Shown: positions 50,158 through 64,000 of the stretch, in pieces
Layout: each line of letters begins with the position of its first letter
Position numbering within the stretch: position 1 is the stretch's first letter
DNA from: Calliopsis andreniformis
Taxonomy: Eukaryota; Arthropoda; Insecta; Hymenoptera; Andrenidae
Length of the DNA stretch: 64,000 bases
Assembly (NCBI RefSeq): GCF_051401765.1
Contig: NC_135067.1
Location: 20,951,501-21,015,500 of the forward strand
Direction of reading: 5' to 3'
Position numbers and translations under genes: made by a program
Notes under the pieces: generated by a model
What the model was told of the DNA's origin: nothing
Databases searched by the model: none
What the model saw: the letters and a program-made list of their open reading frames with translations, nothing else

Positions 50158-51880
50158 AAGTGAAAGTAAAGTCTTCTAACCTGAATTGATAAAACTTCAT
50201 TATTTTTCAAAGTTAGTTCCCCAAATAAAAGTAGATCTTCTACAAACTTTAAAAATCTGAACCACGAATCCCACTCTTTGATCTTCGAAAATTCCCCTTC
50301 ATCCATAGAACTTTTTCCCCGCTCGAATAACGTAGAACACCCGCAAGTTCATCGTAGGAACTTGGAAGGTGAAAGGGTGGGAGAGGATTCGACGGGAGTG
50401 AGGAGAAACGAGATTTGTCTCGTTGATTTCGCAGCTTGGAGCGAAGTTACTTCGCGCGTCGAAACCGCGAGCGAAAACAAAGCGGACGAACGTGGAAAGC
50501 CACCTGCGCGCCGAGTGTGCAGGTGCATTGGAGTTTCATAGTCTTGGACGCCGTCCGCTGGCGAGGGCAGCGCTGTGAGGCGAACTGTAATCCTGCTTTC
50601 AAAATGTAACCCAACTTCGGCGAACATGTGTACGTCCGACCGCAAGTACTGTTCGACAATTTGTCTCCGCAGCCAACATTCCGCCACATTCCCTCTCGCT
50701 TACTCGTCCGCGTCCTCCCTCTCGCATTCATGCTCGGTGCCAAAGCGGCTGCCTGTTAGGCGCTACGACTCCTTCGAAACGCTGAGACATAGGTACATAT
50801 TCCCTCGGTTTAGTAGCTGAGACTGCTTTTGAAATTCAGACGGGGGATTAAGGGACCGCGATGAAGTCTGACCGCATTGAGGCTTGCCTTGCTTCTTACG
50901 AAGCTATTAACGTCGACGATTGCCAGCGGCAAATTCTCGAAACGTTGCACTGCGGTTCTAACTCGTTGACGTACCTGCGATAGAGAGTGTCAGGCTAATG
51001 GAGGTGGAAGGAATGGAAGAGGTTATATGGTGGCGACAACACACCTTGCTCGTTAATGCATACAAAGTGTTTGCTGCTGGGTACACATATTAAAGATCAA
51101 GGAAATCGGTAGGAAAATATGTCAGAGTTAATCGATTCTATGGATTTTCTTCAATCCTCAAATATCAAGTTCTTCTAACGCAAACTACTTCGGCAAACTT
51201 GAATAAAAGGTCAAGTCGTTTCACTGTGATACCAAGAGGAGCAACTGTAGATGTAGAAGTTGACGCGAAACACATTGCTCGGTATAAATTGGACTCAGGA
51301 GAATCTGGTATTCCAAGAATCCTGGTTTATGACGCGTCTACGTTGCGCTGTGGGATAATAAAGTAATTCCTTGGCCTGTGATGGTGAATTCGTTAATGAA
51401 ACTCTGTCAGAACGCGTTGTGTGTCATTAGCGAACCTTAACACGGAAAAGGCTTTGACAAGCAGTGAGGCAACGAAGTGATATCCTCGCGTTTCGTGCAT
51501 TGCCAAGAATATTTTCAGAAGAGAATATTACCTACCCTCGTGGAATACTTTTGGACAAGCTGGGTAGTTTCCAAAATATTGTGCCCGAATTAAGTAATTT
51601 AACTTATATGAACAGCAATAATGCATGGGTGTGTACATATGTATGTACGGTCTGTTTCGAGGGCGGGTCGATATAGAACGTGGATTAGAGAACGCGGTAA
51701 TTTGCCACGTGACTGGCGCTAGTCCTTCGGCGAATCACATTACCATATGGTAATCGTTGTAATTTCGTAATCATTCATTTCCTCGATAACGCTGAAATTA
51801 TTTCTAAAACATAATATTCGACTCCTGAATTACCTGGAGCGCAATAACAAACCTTCCTCTCTCGTCCTAATTAACAAATC
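50158..51880. other. Non-coding stretch with chance open frames
   Basis: 50278-50743 is CpG-rich and open on both strands (up to 112 codons on -), without domains. 51060-51640 is mixed, with a TGTACATATGTATGTAC near-palindrome at about 51633. Confidence 0.45.
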
Positions 51881-52130
51881 GTGCCGCGAAGAAATTACAT
51901 TATTCAATTAACTTTATTCATTTTCCTCGAGGTATCTCGGCCGAGGCCGCTAATTTGTTTAGCGATGTTAATTACCATCTCGTGATAATACCTTCCAGAT
52001 AACGCGGGCAATTATACGCGGGGTATAATTTGTCTCATCCCGCCTTGCCAAGTGCTTTACGCCTTATAATAAATCGTCCTTAATCGTTCCCCCGGTGTTA
52101 TCCAATCAACTATTTACACGGTCCATTGTT
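51881..52130. promoter_or_regulatory. Candidate conserved non-coding element
   Basis: Stop-rich sequence with TTAATTACC, CAATTAAC and TTATAATAAATCG words, a CTCGGCCGAG palindrome at about 51947, and alternating CpG patches, resembling insect developmental enhancers. It lies inside the presumed long intron, a common place for such elements. Confidence 0.22.
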
Positions 52131-52870
52131 CACGTTCAACTAATTGTCCTCTTAATCTCGATCAGTGTTGAAATCGCTCGGGATATAATCTACGCCATAC
52201 GTAACTTCACGTTTTATCGGACGCGTAGCCGCGTATTTTTGGCAGCTATCGTTGCCCTTCGGGTTATCAGTGTCTCTAACCGAACAGAGTCGAAAATCCT
52301 ATCGACGAACGGGCGCCTTATTATTCGAATGTTAGAGTCGTCTCGAGGGTATTCCTCGTTGTCACGATGCATGGCTACCAGAGGACGTACCCATTTTGCT
52401 AGACAGAAAAAAAACAGAGAGGAAAAATAGTCCATCGGGTCAGTGGCCGAAGTCGAAGCGCGCCATTTCGAGTTCTCGTCATCGCTGAGCTCGTAACTCG
52501 CAGCCCAGCAAGAACAATTAGTCACGAGCCCGTGGAATTGGCAAGGGCGATACAATTGGCTCGTCTCTGTCCCCGTCTCTCGTCATCCGGCATCCGCTCG
52601 CCGCTTTTCTCTTCGCCCCGTCGTCGTCTCTTTCCGTCCTTCTGCCAAACGATTCCCATCGCAGCGAAGCGTCGACGAGTTGCCACTCCTCGTCCAAGTT
52701 TCTGTCCGCGGCTCTAACCAGCCGCCAGCGACGCGATATTGTTCGAAATCTCCGGAACTGCACCGTGCCACTTGGTGACATCATGAATGTGCCGTGCACC
52801 GGACTCTCTCAACCCCCTTCCTCGACGAATCATTCCCGACGCATGCATGCTGCGGCAATTAGGGGCCTCG
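52131..52870. other. CpG-rich block with overlapping open frames
   Basis: Both strands are open around 52095-52799 (up to 113 codons on -). The translations are Arg/Ser-rich without domains, and the frame at 52518-52799 (-) starts with GTG. Treated as non-coding. Confidence 0.4.
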
Positions 52871-55800
52871 GGTGTGGAACAGTGAGGGGTGATAGTTATG
52901 TAATCGAAGGGGGAGGAAAATCGAATGACTGGTTGAAGGATTTTTATGGTAAGGGTGGCCTAATGAAGTTCTATTCACTAAAATGATAGAGCTGACAAGT
53001 TTTAAGGGACACGTATTTTGGACGGGTTTACATATTCATTGGAATTTAAACTCAAAGTTTGTAGTAATGAACTTTTACGAGCTGTAGGTAATGGAATTTG
53101 GAGGATCCTCCGTTATGCGAAATCGATTGAAATCCTATTAAGAGTTACCACCGCATCTCCCTGAGAGATAGCTATGTATAATCCATTCGTCTAATGAAAA
53201 TTAACCGACTTTGCCACGTATCGTGGGATGTGCAACGAAGCAGTGAACTGTGGAATAGTGGGTCGAGATAAGGAGGGAGAAGGGAGCAAGGTTATGTTTC
53301 AAATTCAGCCTCGCAGCTGCATATGGCACAGATAAAGCAAGCGCATTATGCCGTGCACTAAACGTTGTGCCTAAATTCGCGGTTTCATAGGTGAAGTAAG
53401 CCTTTCTCTCGTTTTATATCGGAAAATTCATGTTGCCAGACCACGTGAAAAATTACATTAAACGAATTAGCATGTAATATTGTTGCGAAACACCACGGAA
53501 CGCAGGTCCTACGGTTGAATCTAAATTTTAATAATCGCCGTAGAACGGGCAAGATTGCTACTCTATCCAGTGCATACGATATTCAAAGCAGGGATATACA
53601 TAGGTCCGTCGACCAAAGGAAAAAATCAAATTGAAAAGATAACGAAAACTCTGCATTCGCTGATTAAATCGTTTAAATCAGCCCCGCGAAGCTGCATTCG
53701 CGGAGTTTCGCGGATTGCGCACGACTCAACTACGCAAATTTGGTTAGTCGCTATTTTTCTCCTTTCGACATTTAATTGACAGACATGCTTCTGATTAATC
53801 CTTGATTAATCCATCCTACGGACGAGAAAAATAATTTTTCGCTGTATTAGTGGATGTTGGGTCAAAAAACTCGTAGGTACGCAACTTCAATGTTTGCTGC
53901 ATCCCTGAAAAAGCTTGCCGTGTTCATATGATTCCTGGTTACAATGTGTATATTATAACTTAGTCCACTATGTCAATATGTATTCTAAATATACATGTAC
54001 TTTTTTAGACTCATGTTTCTATGATAAACATCAAATTACGAAAACGAGGTGTGTGAACAACACGCAACTTTAGCATCCGTTGCGTTCACTTGTTATTTCG
54101 CAACATACAACATGCGATGTAATGTCTATCTCGACGTGGTTGTGCGTCATGTTACAAAACATATCGTTGAAATATTTATTTAGCAGGTTCAACGCAAAAT
54201 CTGTTATTTTAGCTCTGCGTGTGGGTTTCTCAAAAATCGGGATTGGTTTGCAGAAGAAATCAAAGAGCTGCACATTCGTTTCATTTATCGTATTATGTCA
54301 ACTAGAAATGTACGCTGAGAGGAACGTTATGGTTCTTACTGGACTCGTAGACCAACTTCTGCGCTAGTAGTCCTAAACCCAAGCCTCAGAAATATAGCGA
54401 ATTCAGCCGTGTACAATGCAAACCGAGTTTGCGGTTAACCGCAGTTCCATCGATTGTGATACACGCCTCATTACCTCCCAATTTCATGGGTAGCTTCGAT
54501 GCGCGCGCGACGCATTCGTTAAACAGTAATCGCGCGAAAAAAGCCCTGGCAGGCCGTGGCTGATGAAATCGTGGTGAGAAGTCCGCTTTTCTATTTCCAG
54601 CTCGTCGGGCTGCAAGGGGAACGAGTATCGTCCCCATTCCACGCTAAACGGTAGTCCAATAAGAGAAGGAAGGGTGCGCTAACGGGGGCGAGATCGCTTC
54701 TTTCCTTCGGGTTACTCTCGAATCCGCCTGGTTCTCGCGATATTCGAAAAGTTGGTAGTTTACTCGGTCAGGGCGAGAGGAGATTACTTACGCTTTTCAG
54801 AGGAGAGCCCGCAAATATACTCGAGCCTCGTGTTTATTCGTACGACGGGTCGGGGTAAACGATTTTTACCAAACCCCTCACTACACCCGTTTTGGAGAAC
54901 CAGAAACTTCCGTGGGATCGTGAAGCTTAATCTTTACGGAAAACAGACCTGCCCACTGGAAATTCCTGCTATAAGGAACATTGCGTTCTTTCCCTTTGCT
55001 GCTTGTCACGACCCTCTAACGAGCTCTGTGGATCTTTAATTTCAATCTACGAAGCCCGAATATTTGTGGCTTTCGTGGCATTTACTGGGATACCCAGTTT
55101 ATAGGGACGGTTTTTGGATCCACGAAACTGCTTGTAACAACGCAAATGATGTTGTTCCAAGAATTAGCAGAAACAAAGGTGTATAAAATATTTGAAAACA
55201 CTAGGAGATTTAAAAATTTCAGAACACGAATGTACAAAAATTGGAAAATTCTTTTCGACGACACGTACGCTTAATATTAAACACAAACGATGCATAATCT
55301 CAGTACACGGGATATTGCTCTGAATGATACAGCGGACACTGACAAATCTCTGAAAGATACAAGGTTATCGTTCACTTTCAAGATTTATATTCACACTACA
55401 GTATCCATTGAAAGGCGAGAAGATAACCATTTCCTCGATGCATCAGTATAAGTAGGCCGTTCGCTCGTTTTTCGAGAAAGTAGCAATTTTCTGTTTACGA
55501 CCGAGCGCACACGTCTGACCGCCAGACAGATATTGATATCGCTTTCGCGAAGAAGCTGCTTCTCTATAATTCTCGAGTTACGAAGCCCAAAAACATTCGG
55601 CTCTCCAGTGTAACTGGAAGTGATTCGTACAATCGGATAGTCGAATAAATGAGCAGTATTGTCGATCATCCTCGATTAAGATTTTCGTTGGCAGATGGGT
55701 TAATAAAATTGTTCACTGTTGGAAGGGAAAAAAGCTCTCGCGCTGCGTCGATTAAGAAAGGCAAGAGGTCGATCAGAATTTTCGAGGGAATAATAGGTTC

Positions 55801-58296
55801 TAAAGGTTCTCGAGTAACATCACGGTATCTGCTTTCCGTACGCTTTACGCGATTCCATTTCGGTTTCTCTCGCGGAAGAGGATAGCTTCGTAAACTTACG
55901 GTCCCGATTAAATGGAGAGAGCTCATCCTCAGAGAATCCCTGAATGTTTTCTTCTGACATGGATATCCGGCATCGTTTCGACAAATTTACCTACAGAGGT
56001 TCGGTGATCACGCGATGTGTAACGAGGGGCTCTCGTTTAAATGGGACCCGAAAGGGGCGGGTATCTCTTTCGTTTGAGAGAGCAAGGGAAATATCGCCGG
56101 TGGAAACGTTGAATTCTCTAACGACTGTCCGTCTTGAATGAAAATTTCCACGGTAGGAAAACCCTTTGACTGTTCCGAGCCATTCTGCTACAACGATTCT
56201 AAAGAATGCTGCATCCATCTCCTTGCATTACCTAGTAATCATCCACTCGACCGTTTTTCTTTTTTCCCTGCCGTTGTATCCGTACTTTTTTCTCAGTTCC
56301 TTGATATACGTCCGCAGAAGCCTCGTGAATCCCGTTTCCTGAAAGTAGGCTAAGGATTTGCCAGACGGATCTTCCTCTCTCGCACAGTGGTTTCTATTTT
56401 TTGACAGAAACGTCGGATCTAGAAAACGTGAAAGCTAGTCACTCCATTTAACAGAATATTCTCTATGATTATTCGGGATGTGCACTTGATCGTGAATGCT
56501 GTTCGAGTCTGCGATTAAATTTAAGTTACAAAGTTTGAAGCCTGCCGATACATTCTCGTGGAGCACCCACTACATACACATATAGAGTTAATCGTTTATT
56601 TTTCGCGAGAGAGACACAATTGCTAACTATTGTCGAAGCTATTGTCCCGGATTTTCCGCAGCGAGAACGAACTCGGAATATCCCTCTGATCGCGTCGTTT
56701 GATCTGTTCCAGTTGAAACTCTCGAGAAAGTACGTCACGAATATCAGACACCAGGTTGAAAAAAAATCTTCACTTCCATTGAATCTCTAGTCTCTTTCCT
56801 CTGATCGTTCACGTTTCGCCGATTGTATCGATTTTCCGGCATTCTTTGTATCCGAAGAGCAAAAGCTCGATTAATGCGCGAAGAGATTCTCGATGGGACT
56901 TTAACGATAGAGCACAATTTTATTCCAGTTATAGTCCCCCTCGAACGCTTTGTGCATATTGTCTATCAATCCAGCAGAACATAAACTCGCAATAAATCGC
57001 ATGAAGAAGCGCCAGTGGAGTCTAGTCGCTAGACTCGGTTTTCCTAGTTTTTTAACGGCGTAGACAGCGCATGAAAGCTGTCGAACGAAAGCATACCCGT
57101 AAGTCGAGACGCATAATTATGCAGATTCGTCCTGGAAGTGGTTTTCCGCGGACAGTTGAATGCTTAAGCGTATCGTGACGGGAAACACGTTATTACCATT
57201 CTCCCTCGCCGTTCCATTGTCTTCTCGCGTGCGAAAATAAAGAAAACAGTTTGGACTAAACACGCTGGGTGCCGAGATTGCGATCCTGAATGGTACATTT
57301 AAATGCCGCACTAACGCCCAGACGTTTCGAGTTCCGCAGGAAGGGAAGACTGAAAATTGAGCGTGGAAGGCAATTGGTAGCATTAGACATATTCAGCTGG
57401 ACCAAATATTCTCATAACAATCTTTCGACGAATTTCTTTCTCAGAAACTGAGGGAATACTTGAAGACATTCTTCATCTTGAAATATTTCCCCCGATTTAT
57501 CCCATCTTCTCCGTAAATCGAACATCCATATACTCCATTTTCTCGGTGTTTTCACGTCGAGGAGGTACAGCGACATAGTCGCCTTACGGAAAAGTAATCA
57601 AAGGGATGCATCCAGCCTGTGGCGGACGGTTTATTTACATCATTGTATCTGGGAAATACAGTGAAACAGGAAGAACCGTTGGGCAAGCAACGCTCTCAAG
57701 AGATCCAGCAACAAGCTGGCTTTGATAGCTTTTCAGAGTACCTCGCCACCTCCGCCCCATCGGCGCTGAAGTGTGTCTCTTCTTCCAAAGCTTTCGGCTC
57801 GCCCTTTCTCTCGACCCGCCCATCTGCCCGTCTATTTTTCCCTTTCATTTCGAAAAATACAGAAAGGAACCGCAACCGAGGACGGCCACTTGCGTCTCAG
57901 CGACGATCGAAAGCAGAAAGAGCCACAGAGTGACGGCAAGGAAAAAAGGAGCAAAGCAAAAGTGTGTATCATAGCGGACAATTTCACAAGGAACCATCGC
58001 TGGATCCTGTTATCGAGCTAGACGGTCTTGAGTGCTTTTCTGACCATGGTTGTCCCTTCAAGAGCTTTTTTCGAAGGACGTGGTTAGGAAGAATGTGATG
58101 GAAAAACGTGTGACTTGAAATTGAGAGTAAAGAAATGGCCAACCCGTTTCAAATGGAAAGTCGTACTGTAAGGGCTGTGTATTTATAGTATAGACTACTG
58201 GTGGTCAACCCTGTCGTGAAAAGAGTTATATTTCGCTTATGAGAAATACTCTTAAGCACTTTGCAAAATTGAAAGGCAACTAATTCTTGATCTGAA
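52871..58296. other. Long non-coding stretch, no gene seen
   Basis: About 5.4 kb of mixed DNA. Frames of 60-104 codons (for example 54752-55039, 55391-55669 and 57619-57933) lack domains and mostly overlap frames on the opposite strand; the one at 57619 starts with GTG. 53820-54060 and 55130-55330 are AT-rich. No exon continuing the phase-1 signal-peptide exon could be identified. Confidence 0.45.
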
Positions 58297-58449
58297 AAAT
58301 TTTTTACGAGTTGAAAAATTTAAATGAGAAAGTGGTTACAGGATTTTTTATAGAAATTTCTATGGCTATTTTAATAGTCATTAATGTTAAGATGTACATC
58401 TTAAAAGAAAGCCTGAGCTTTGTTGAAAGTTCTCAAAGCTTTTAAAAGC
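58297..58449. repeat. Cluster of palindromes and hairpins
   Basis: Six inverted repeats in 153 bp: AAATTTTT/AAAAATTT (58297-58304 with 58314-58321); ATAGAAATTTCTAT (58350-58363, perfect); CTATT-TT-AATAG (58366-58377); TTAAGATGTACATCTTAA (58387-58404, 18-bp perfect palindrome); AGCTTTG/CAAAGCT (58416-58422 with 58434-58440); GCTTTTAAAAGC (58438-58449, perfect). High AT content makes some of these likely by chance, but the density and the 18-bp member stand out. Confidence 0.6.
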
Positions 58450-61400
58450 ACGACACATCCCTCAAAGTACATTTTCAAGCGGTTTGCAGTAAAAAGCAAC
58501 CGAAAGAAGAGCGAAAAGAGTCTATGAGGGTAATGAAATATGAAACGAGCCCTTCGTCTGCCACGATTTATGATTAATTACTCGCGTCAGACGCAGCAGA
58601 AGGAGAGGCGGAAGCAATCAAAGGGAAGGAGAACGGTATTTCTCGATCGTGGAAGTGGAAACATAAGGCATCGAAGGTAATATCTATGTAGACGGTTTGC
58701 CAATGGACTGAAAAGGTTCGTTGTGCCGGAACGAGCGAACCTCGGCCACCGTAAAGCTCGTCCTCGCAAAGTCGAATAGTTTTCCGATATTGGCGAGGCC
58801 CGACTGATAATTAGGAGTTTCCTTCAATCGCGGCGATTCAATCGACCTTTCGTCGCGACTCTTCAGTCCACGGTCCAATTGGCAAGCACAGTTTTTAATT
58901 GTTCCTGGCTCGGAGAAATGACGCTCACGTTCAAGGCACCGCGGCTAAAGCATTTGCATACATAATTCCCGACGGCAGAATTGCAGAATTCTGTCAATAA
59001 TTTATTATGCAACCGCGATGGAACGTGCCACTACTCGTTGCATACAAATGCACACGCGATTAATGGCTGTGTACAACGACCATCGATTTTGTGGAAAAAT
59101 TTCTCTTTGTCGTTTGTGAAGACCCTGCCCTTTGCACGAAGAACAATTACCTTGGATTATAAATTGCAAAATTAGCAGAACGAAGGTGGCATGATAATGC
59201 TCTTCGAAAATGTCGCATGGATTAACTAGATACGAACTAATATTAAGCGAGTAGGATTGTTGTTGGGGGTGTAGTTAAGTTTGGAGACATTCCTAGATTC
59301 ATGCATTCGGTAAATATTTGCCAAGATGCCTCCTTAAGGTGAACATCACGTTATTGAGTTATGAAAGCTCTACTACTAAAATTCTCATTTCGATGCTGGC
59401 TCTCTATACGCTTTCCAGAATATTACCTAACGTTAAACACAATTTCCTATCCAGTCGAAGCAATATTCAAGCCTCGCTGAAGGAAGCCACGTGGCATGAG
59501 CAAATGGGACTGTCGTTATCGTAACGAGGGTAAAAACGTGTATTATTAATAGCGGTCGAACATTTCCGGGGGGCACGACCATACGTACGACCGATCCAGT
59601 TACTTTAATAGCTCCCAGATGCGCAATAATGTCTGATACAAGCCTGTACATCTGTTCCACCCGTAATAAACAGCGCATAATCCTGTAACCATAACTATAA
59701 ACATGCAAAGTGCGTCACTGGACGCGAACTCGATTGTGAATCGTTCAAGACTTGGACTCTACAGTTTGTCCAGCGATTGAAAATGGAATTTTTCAATTTA
59801 TCAATCGGCAGTTGCTTATTAAAAATTGATATTTACACGTTTAATTGGATTTTGGTTTTTCGATGGCATAGAAATTAATTTTATTTGATCGCGAGAAATC
59901 CTGTGAATATGGAAAGCAATATGTACTGCGGTAATAGATACAATTTTCATTTTTTATAATTGAAATTCATGTGGTACTGGGTCGAATAATGTCTGAAGTA
60001 TTATTGAGCTCTACTACTGTCTCTTCTCTTAATCAGATTGAATACGATTCAGAGTTGAGTATCAGTGAAACTTAAGGTGTTAGAGCATCTAACACAATTC
60101 TGCTTTCTAACCACACTCTATTGGTTACCTTTCGTTGGACGAAGTCCCAAGAACAGTCTTTATCAGACCACACGTTTATTCAGCATAAAGCTCTAGCGAT
60201 AACGAAAATATTTGCAGCGAGTGCTACCAGTTTACCCACACTTTTTCAGCGTAGTCCATTCCACGCAAATTCCGCGAACGTTTCGTGGGACTTGGATCGA
60301 ATCAATACCGCAGAAACAGTGTGTCCCTATTTTCCATGAAGTCCTCGTTTTGGCTGGCCAGTTCTATCGGCCGCAGCGGAGACTTTGACGAGGGAAAAAT
60401 GTGTTTACCGCGGCGAAACCAGAACCAGATTTCCCACCACAATGTGGCCGTCCATGGTCGGGGATGACCTCTCACGATCCCAGAAACTTTTTCATTGTTC
60501 GTACGCACGCTAGAGCGACTTTCTATTGCAGAGTACTCTACAGAACTGTACAAAACTGTCTACGAGTCTCGATTCGTTCATTTCGCCGTGCTCCTGCCGC
60601 CGATGAACTCATTGCTGGGCCTTTCGTGTGTTTCATCGTAATTGTATTCGATACTTTATTCATAGAACGGTTTACTCGGTTCGTCCGTAAGCATGTCGAG
60701 GCGTGTCTGCGCGTTTTAATCAAAACGAGCTGACGTAACAGCAGTTCCTCAATTTGGGCGCCGAATTCAGTTCGAGATAGTTGCACCGCTTGTCCGATAT
60801 TTCGTTGCATTTAGAATGGCGAGCGCATGTCGGAGTCAATCGACTTGTGTACTCGCTAAGTGGAATTATTTAGGACGTTTGTTCACGTTCCACGAACTGT
60901 GCACAATATTTCTGGTGATCTTCGATTAAATGGATTAGAGTGGTAGGTGAATGATTGTTCGCCGACGAAAAGAGAAGCAAAGTAGACGACGTCTTCATTT
61001 GACAACTTTCGGTCGACTTCTTGAAGCTTCACAGATGGAACAGACTTTCTCCGCCTCGACAACTCTGCGTGCATTCCCATTGATGTGTACTCGCAAGCAA
61101 ACTCCAGCTTTCAGTCAAGCATTTCATCTTCGCCAATTTTCTGTTGCTTGCCTTGCGAGGTTGGCGCTCTTTTTGGTAAACGTCGTCTCCTTGGGGATTC
61201 ATGTAATCTCTCGCCGAGATAAAACTTCTAAAAGAAAGTTCTTAAAAGCAAGTGGAAGTATTTATGCTCTGAAAACAATCATAATCCGTAGAACAAGCAT
61301 AGTAAAGTTGCGAAAGAAGTAGACTACGAGATTAATAGCACCTCTGGGTAACTTGTTGATAAGTCAAACATACTTTTTTAACGGTAACACGTTCCACTAT

Positions 61401-64000
61401 TACCGAGGAGTACATTTGAAAGCTTGTCCTAGAATATCGTTTCACGGACCACTTGTGTGAATCTCAAACACAACGTTACATTTGTTCCATCAACTATGCA
61501 ATACTATTTCACAAAATAGTGAACTCTATAAGAGCTGAACCTTTCAGAAGTTCTCAAAGCAAACGTTTGAAAGCCACTTCGCGTGGCAACCTGACAGAAG
61601 ATTGCATTTATCTGTTTCGTGTTCACCCTTTTTCCTCTCAGCCCCATTCTCGAGACCGTAGCCCAAATGTTTCGGGACCTGTAGGGGGTTGGTAAGTTGG
61701 TACGGAACGGGACGTGCATTGGAAATGTTACCAGCGCACACCGCGAGTTGGAACACTCGAAAACCAGAGCTCATATTATGCTCGCAACATCTGCTCAAAC
61801 AAAGCGGTAGCAATTTCTGATGGTCAATATGCGCGAAACGTCCTTAACGTACGGTCGCTGTTCCCTCCAGAGGGTGGAGGATCAGCTCGATCAACTTGGA
61901 AGCTCGATATAATGTCTGTTAATCCTAGGGGACGAGATAACCATTTCATCCGCAAAATACAGGTGAAACGGGGCGACCTTCGCTGAAATGTATTGGGCTG
62001 TGGCTATGCTGTGCGTCTACAGCTTCGATATACCAGCCACGATGAGCTGTTTACGTTCTGGCTACAACTATACTGGAAATTAGCTCGATACTTGGAGAAC
62101 GATATGATAATACTGCTTCGATAGGGTGTCGTTTCCATCAAACTAGGAAATTTTGATAACGAAATTGGAATTTGCAGTTATTTGATATAGAGAACGCGAT
62201 AGGTAAATTTTATTTTGTTAAGTAGCGTTTTCAAATTAGTAAACATTTTTCATATTGCTACATGTTTATTAGAAATGAGGAAATTCGACTTTTTTTCGTG
62301 TATTCCTGCATTTGAAATCTCGACCGCATGGGGTCCACAATTAGCGGATTAATAACTTGGCGCCTCTGTAGGAATTAATTGGAAAGCAATGAATGCGAAT
62401 GAGCTTGCGCTGACGCAGAAGTTTCACGGAGGGGAATCTCTATCCCTAATCCCTTCTCGCCCTATTGTCTAGCCGAGAGTTGGCCGACTAAGCCAATTAT
62501 TGGGCCCCTGAAAACCTCCAGATTCGGCGGGGGCTAATTTATGCCAACCCCCTTGTGATTCCTGTCTAAGATCAACGGAACTTTCTGATTACTAGAATGG
62601 TCGATGCCACGAATTCTTAGATAGATTCAAGGAGTCTCTAATACGCACAAATCGCTCTTCAGAATTTCAGATATCTGTAATGCCCCTTTAAAAGACCTCA
62701 AGTGTCTATTGCTCCTTGAAGCGATGGAAACCATCAAATATTTGCTAATATTACCCTAGTCTTTCCAGAGAATATCTTCAAGGATGTTCTGGAGTAAGAT
62801 CTACGACTGATACATTGTCTTCAATATTAAACATCTAGTGGTACTGCAATATAACCCTAATTTCTTATTATATTTCTAAGCTTATATTCAGAATCTATTA
62901 GCAAAAGTCGCAGCTAGTTCCGGAGCCATTTCAACGAATAATGAAAGCACTTCCGGCAGGATACGTACGCAACTGGGCTAATGCACTTGGAATTGCCTCC
63001 CTTTCCGTTAGGAGATCGGCAGTTACTTGTATTTTGAAGCAGCACTGAGCACCCTGAGAGGCGCGCAATAGAGACAGACGAATACCGAGACCCGGATATG
63101 TCGGTGGAAATGGGAAATACCGGAAGCGTAGAAATCGTATTCGTCCCTTCGCGTTGGAGCTTCATATGTACGCAGATGTCTGGCTCTGTCGGACGAGTTG
63201 TCTGTCTCGAGAGCTGACGCTCTCTTACGTCTACTTCGTCCTCTTGCAAAAGACACACTATACTTCTACTAAGAGCTGGCGTCATTTCAATGAGTGGATC
63301 TCAGAAATGAATTAGTAGAATGTACCTTTAGTCTCACTAAGAAAAATTCATTAATCACCTGTCGTATATAGATTAACGTATTAGATAGATTAGTCTCATG
63401 GAACTATGCAGTTTTCACATGGAACTCCATACAATATTCAACGTTTCGAATCGCAAATTTCTCCCAGAACTTTCCACAAGCCTCTAGAACGAATCGATGT
63501 GAAGCGGCACGGCATAACGTACGCTCGCGTTTGGTAATGAATTTTTTAAAACGATTTCAGGAGGGGAAACGAACTGTTGACCTAGTTAAACTGCTCGCCC
63601 CTGCTTCTCGCTCGGCTGAAATTAACCCGGCGCATAAAGGTCCCGGCCACTTATTCATTACGCTCGCCCTCGCGATTTTAATTACAAAGTGTCCTATTGA
63701 CTCGATTGCAGGCAGCCCGTAGAGAAGGAATAAGAGTTCTTTTTAAGAATTATCTTGGTACGCAGCTGAGTGTAATGAAGTTTGCGCAACCTTGCGCCAT
63801 TGTTACTTTAAACGTATTAAAAGTAATGGAATATCGTCGTCCGAGACTGTCACGTACGCTTTCTCGCGAGCATTGAATGGCCAGATGAAATCGGCGCGAG
63901 TATGAAGTGGCGACATAAAATCTGAGAAACCCTTTCTGCATAGGGAAGGTCACACTGGATGGACGTCGAATAATCCCCTTTCGAAACAGGTCAAAGTAAT
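58450..64000. other. Non-coding stretch to the window end
   Basis: About 5.5 kb without a recognised gene. Frames of 60-123 codons on both strands (for example 60401-60733, 60951-61322 and 62914-63285) have no domain. 63590-63720 is an enhancer-like block with GAAATTAACCCGG and TTTTAATTACAAAG words, ending in GATTGCAG. If the gene starting at 45388 continues to the right, this is probably still its intron. Confidence 0.45.

Overview
This 64 kb window looks like intergenic and intronic DNA from an arthropod nuclear genome, most likely a hymenopteran insect (bee, ant or wasp). By eye the base composition is moderately AT-rich. CpG dinucleotides are abundant, with many TCGCG, CGAACG and GAATTCGCG-like words, which fits hymenopteran non-coding DNA. 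There is no operon-like packing, no ribosome-binding-site pattern, no phage or plasmid genes, and no CRISPR array. The species call is an inference from texture, not from a recognised protein.

The window is almost a gene desert. The only coding sequence I can support with some confidence is a short first coding exon on the + strand at 45388-45520. It encodes a classical signal peptide and about ten mature residues, then runs into a GTGAGT splice donor in phase 1. The rest of that secreted or membrane protein must lie in later exons. I found no convincing second exon in the following 18.5 kb, so much of 45521-64000 may be its first intron. I could not assign the protein to a family.

Layout: 1-30500 is non-coding, with short hairpins, a purine tract, a TTTG microsatellite, blocks resembling conserved non-coding elements, and one possible 5' non-coding exon (26408-26668). 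30501-33950 is CpG-dense and open in many frames but without a recognisable gene. 37222-37420 is an AAAATTTG minisatellite. 38037-38255 is a symmetrical palindromic array of four ~54-bp units, two inverted and two direct, and is the most structured object in the window. 41758-41937 holds nested inverted repeats rich in ATTA/ATCGAT sites. 44481-45387 is the probable promoter and 5' UTR of the signal-peptide exon. Within its presumed intron lie a well-spaced TATA box plus initiator (47989-48022), a second initiator followed by a tiny secretory-looking frame (48372-48505), a TATA box ahead of a 120-codon frame (49715-50157), and a palindrome cluster (58297-58449).

Most open frames of 60-200 codons overlap others on both strands, have no recognisable domains, and are treated as chance. 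No tRNA, rRNA, familiar insect microRNA, or recognisable transposase or reverse transcriptase was found by reading.
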